Part shown: positions 7,032-7,673 of the stretch, piece by piece
Layout: each line of letters opens with the position of its first letter
Position numbering within the stretch: position 1 is the stretch's first letter
Assembly (NCBI GenBank): GCA_965603365.1
Contig: CBFDCR010000127.1
Span: 1-7,673 of the forward strand
Origin: JAHELQ01 sp965603365
GTDB taxonomy: Bacteria; Acidobacteriota; Aminicenantia; UBA2199
Direction of reading: 5' to 3'
DNA length: 7,673 bases
Program-made: the position numbers and the translations under genes
Notes under the pieces: generated by a model
The model's database searches: none
What the model saw: the letters and a program-made list of their open reading frames with translations, nothing else
What the model was told of the DNA's origin: nothing

Positions 7032-7063
7032 CCGGCCCCTCCATTGGCAATGTAATTATCCAT
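7028..7063 (-). CDS. Possible 11-codon leader peptide, translationally coupled
   Basis: On the minus strand GAGGAG (7070-7075) stands 6 bases before ATG (7063-7061), which opens an 11-codon ORF, MDNYIANGGAG. Its TGA (7030-7028) overlaps the GTG start of the 536-aa gene as GTGA. The ribosome binding site of the short ORF is as good as any in the window, so ribosomes should initiate there. Termination and reinitiation, helped by the internal GGAGGGG, would then feed the large gene. It could instead be a chance ORF. No amino-acid run typical of attenuation leaders is present. Confidence 0.4.
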   Translation of the reverse strand: MDNYIANGGAG

Positions 7064-7105
7064 TTTTCACTCCTCTATTTTTTTTGATGGTGAGTGGGTT
7101 TTTTA

Positions 7106-7134
7106 TTTATAACAAGTAAAGTATAAAAAAGCAA
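7106..7134 (-). promoter_or_regulatory. Probable promoter of the leftward operon
   Basis: On the minus strand TTGCTT (7134-7129), a 17-base spacer and TATAAA (7111-7106) fit a sigma-70 promoter. TGT directly precedes the -10 box, giving an extended -10 that could compensate for the weak -35. Transcription would start near 7099, about 36 bases before the leader ATG. Two copies of CAAGTAAA overlap this site. Confidence 0.5.
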
Positions 7135-7139
7135 GTAAA
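7113..7139. repeat. Direct repeats CAAGTAAA across the promoter
   Basis: CAAGTAAA occurs at 7113-7120 and 7132-7139, 19 bases apart (nearly two helical turns). One copy abuts the -10 and the other the -35 of the predicted leftward promoter. That arrangement suits a regulator binding direct half-sites, such as an AraC-type protein, but the sequence is AT-rich and chance cannot be excluded. Confidence 0.35.
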
Positions 7140-7156
7140 TTTTGTTTATTTTTGCA

Positions 7157-7181
7157 GGGGCAGGAATGTTTGGCTGTCCCC
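7157..7181. repeat. Imperfect inverted repeat upstream of leftward promoter
   Basis: GGGGCAG (7157-7163) can pair with CTG-T-CCCC (7174-7181), a 7-bp stem with one bulged T and a 10-base loop. No T run follows on either strand, so it is not a terminator. Its place about 20 bp upstream of the predicted -35 would suit an activator or operator site. Confidence 0.35.
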
Positions 7182-7345
7182 GATGGTTACTCCGGTTTTG
7201 TGACCGGTTATCGATTGCCCTAGCCATGTTCTTTTAGTCTCTCTATTTGTTCTACGGATTCTGTTCCCTTTTGGTTCGCCAAAATCGGAAAAGTTTTAAT
7301 CCTTTACCGGAAGAGTGGAATGGTGGAGTAATGGAGCGGTGGGGA

Positions 7346-7372
7346 TTGACAAAAGGGGGGGATTGTAATAAT
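7346..7372 (+). promoter_or_regulatory. Promoter of the antitoxin-like gene, G7 in spacer
   Basis: A perfect TTGACA (7346-7351) is followed by a 15-base spacer and AATAAT (7367-7372, 5 of 6 consensus), with an extended TGT at 7364-7366. Transcription should start near 7379, after the ATG at 7375, which supports translation from ATG 7393. The spacer contains a G7 tract (7355-7361), so slippage would alter the spacing. Confidence 0.6.
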
Positions 7373-7392
7373 GTATGGGGGTAGGAGAAAGC

Positions 7393-7602
7393 ATGATCCA
7401 GCAGAGGGTTAAATATGTTTCCGATGCCGATGGCAAGATTAATGAGGTGATTTTGCCCATTCACATGTATAGGGAAATGGTGGAGTCCCTGGAAGATAAA
7501 GAGTTGTTAAAAATGATGAAAGAGGTGGAGAGTGGCGCCGCCGGATACCTTACGGAGAAAGAGTCGTTTGAATTCATCGACTCCCTGATTGAAAAATCGT
7601 GA
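7393..7602 (+). CDS. Antitoxin-like protein, Phd/RelB type (69 aa)
   Basis: This small acidic protein resembles antitoxins of type II toxin-antitoxin modules. The N-terminus, QQRVKYVSDADGKINEVILP, has the usual beta-strand, turn (DADGK), beta-strand pattern, followed by a helix (HMYREMVESLEDKELLKMM) and a C-terminal acidic helical tail that would wrap a toxin. In this family the N-terminal part dimerises and often binds the promoter. ATG 7393 is preferred over an in-frame ATG at 7375: GGAG (7383-7386) lies 6 bases before it, and the predicted transcription start is downstream of 7375. No complete toxin follows within the window; an ORF overlapping the stop by GTGA is a possible partner. It could also be an orphan antitoxin. 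It diverges from the sensor operon and is probably unrelated in function. Confidence 0.75.
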   Translation: MIQQRVKYVSDADGKINEVILPIHMYREMVESLEDKELLKMMKEVESGAAGYLTEKESFEFIDSLIEKS

Positions 7603-7673
7603 TATTCAAACTCCACAAATGTAATCTAAAAGATTATTTCTTTGTTGTTTTACAACATTATGATTGTCTGAAA
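7599..7673 (+). CDS. Possible partial ORF downstream of antitoxin
   Basis: A GTG (7599-7601) overlapping the antitoxin TGA opens a frame of 25 codons that is still open at the window end. GTGA/ATGA overlaps are typical between antitoxin and toxin genes. However, no Shine-Dalgarno is visible, the translated start (VIFKLHKCNLKDYFF) does not resemble a RelE, HicA or PIN toxin that I recognise, and two inverted repeats lie in this stretch. It may be non-coding, with the toxin absent or further right. Confidence 0.22.
   Translation, partial: MIFKLHKCNLKDYFFVVLQHYDCLK
7622..7657. repeat. Two short hairpins after the antitoxin
   Basis: TAATCT-AAA-AGATTA (7622-7636) is a perfect inverted repeat with 6-base arms, followed by a T-rich stretch, TTTCTTT. 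TGTTG-TTTTA-CAACA (7643-7657) is a second one with 5-base arms. The first could be a weak terminator, but its stem is almost all A/T. They may also be protein sites. Confidence 0.3.

Larger units (their letters stand above)
7064..7392. other. Divergent intergenic region
   Basis: This gap of 329 bases separates the leftward operon from the rightward antitoxin-like gene. It contains a T8 tract (7078-7085), the leftward promoter (7106-7134), an imperfect hairpin (7157-7181), the repeat CGGAARAG at 7286-7293 and 7308-7315, a degenerate TGGAG/TGGAA-rich stretch (7315-7344) and the rightward promoter (7346-7372). No convincing ORF is present; the reading frames crossing it lack ribosome binding sites. 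Confidence 0.7.

Noticed and set aside
6754..7119. Out-of-frame minus ORF (7050-6754) and plus ORF (6796-7119) over the signal-peptide end of the exported protein
   Set aside because: Both overlap the well-supported 536-aa gene and lack ribosome binding sites; their translations are low-complexity and proline- or serine-rich, as expected of shadow frames.
7315..7344. TGGAGTAATGGAG-like stretch as a tandem repeat array
   Set aside because: Only about two imperfect units are present, too few to call an array.
7375..7392. Upstream ATG start for the antitoxin-like gene
   Set aside because: It lies directly after the predicted -10 box and before the expected transcription start, and has no Shine-Dalgarno, whereas ATG 7393 has GGAG 6 bases upstream.
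7252..7464. Minus-strand ORF of 70 codons opposite the antitoxin start
   Set aside because: It overlaps the promoter and start of the antitoxin-like gene, and no ribosome binding site was found for it.

Overview
The window holds a leftward-transcribed (minus-strand) cluster covering almost all of its length, plus a small rightward gene at the right end. Two features argue against Bacteroidota: strong AGGAGG-type ribosome binding sites precede several genes, and the promoters look like ordinary sigma-70 sites. A very large hybrid two-component system of the kind best known from Bacteroidota is nevertheless present. That mix, the exported protein and the long G/C homopolymers would fit an uncultivated Gram-negative lineage such as Candidatus Aminicenantes or a relative in or near Acidobacteriota. 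This is a low-confidence impression, because no marker gene is present.

Minus strand, in transcription order. A divergent intergenic region (about 7064-7392) carries a probable extended -10 promoter at 7106-7134. Next comes an 11-codon leader ORF (7063-7028). It overlaps by GTGA the start of a 536-residue exported protein (7031-5421) whose C-terminal half is a transglutaminase-like fold with a visible Cys-His-Asp triad. After 64 bp follows a 256-residue protein of unknown family (5356-4586) made of two tandem copies of one domain of about 125 residues. After 30 bp follows a 1346-residue HTCS-type hybrid sensor (4555-515): signal peptide, 14 propeller repeats, Y_Y_Y domain, one membrane helix, histidine kinase, receiver and AraC-type DNA-binding domain. 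After a 258-bp gap lies a 70-residue protein of unknown function (256-44) that ends just before an 18-base C tract at the window edge. No convincing terminator separates the first three genes, so they are probably one operon. The sensor is then encoded downstream of an exported enzyme-like protein.

Plus strand. A promoter with a perfect TTGACA box and a G7 tract in its spacer drives a 69-residue antitoxin-like protein (7393-7602). A possible partner ORF starts by a GTGA overlap and runs off the window.

Base composition changes abruptly near 4590: the sensor gene is GC-rich, while the two genes upstream of it are AT-rich. The boundary is a stretch of about 145 bp whose coding strand is almost only G, T and A, with many G runs, lying across the sensor start codon. 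G/C homopolymers recur at several sites (1-18, 464-469, 1700-1707, 3969-3975, 4457-4462, 4545-4550, 7355-7361). No tRNA, rRNA, CRISPR array or transposase was seen.
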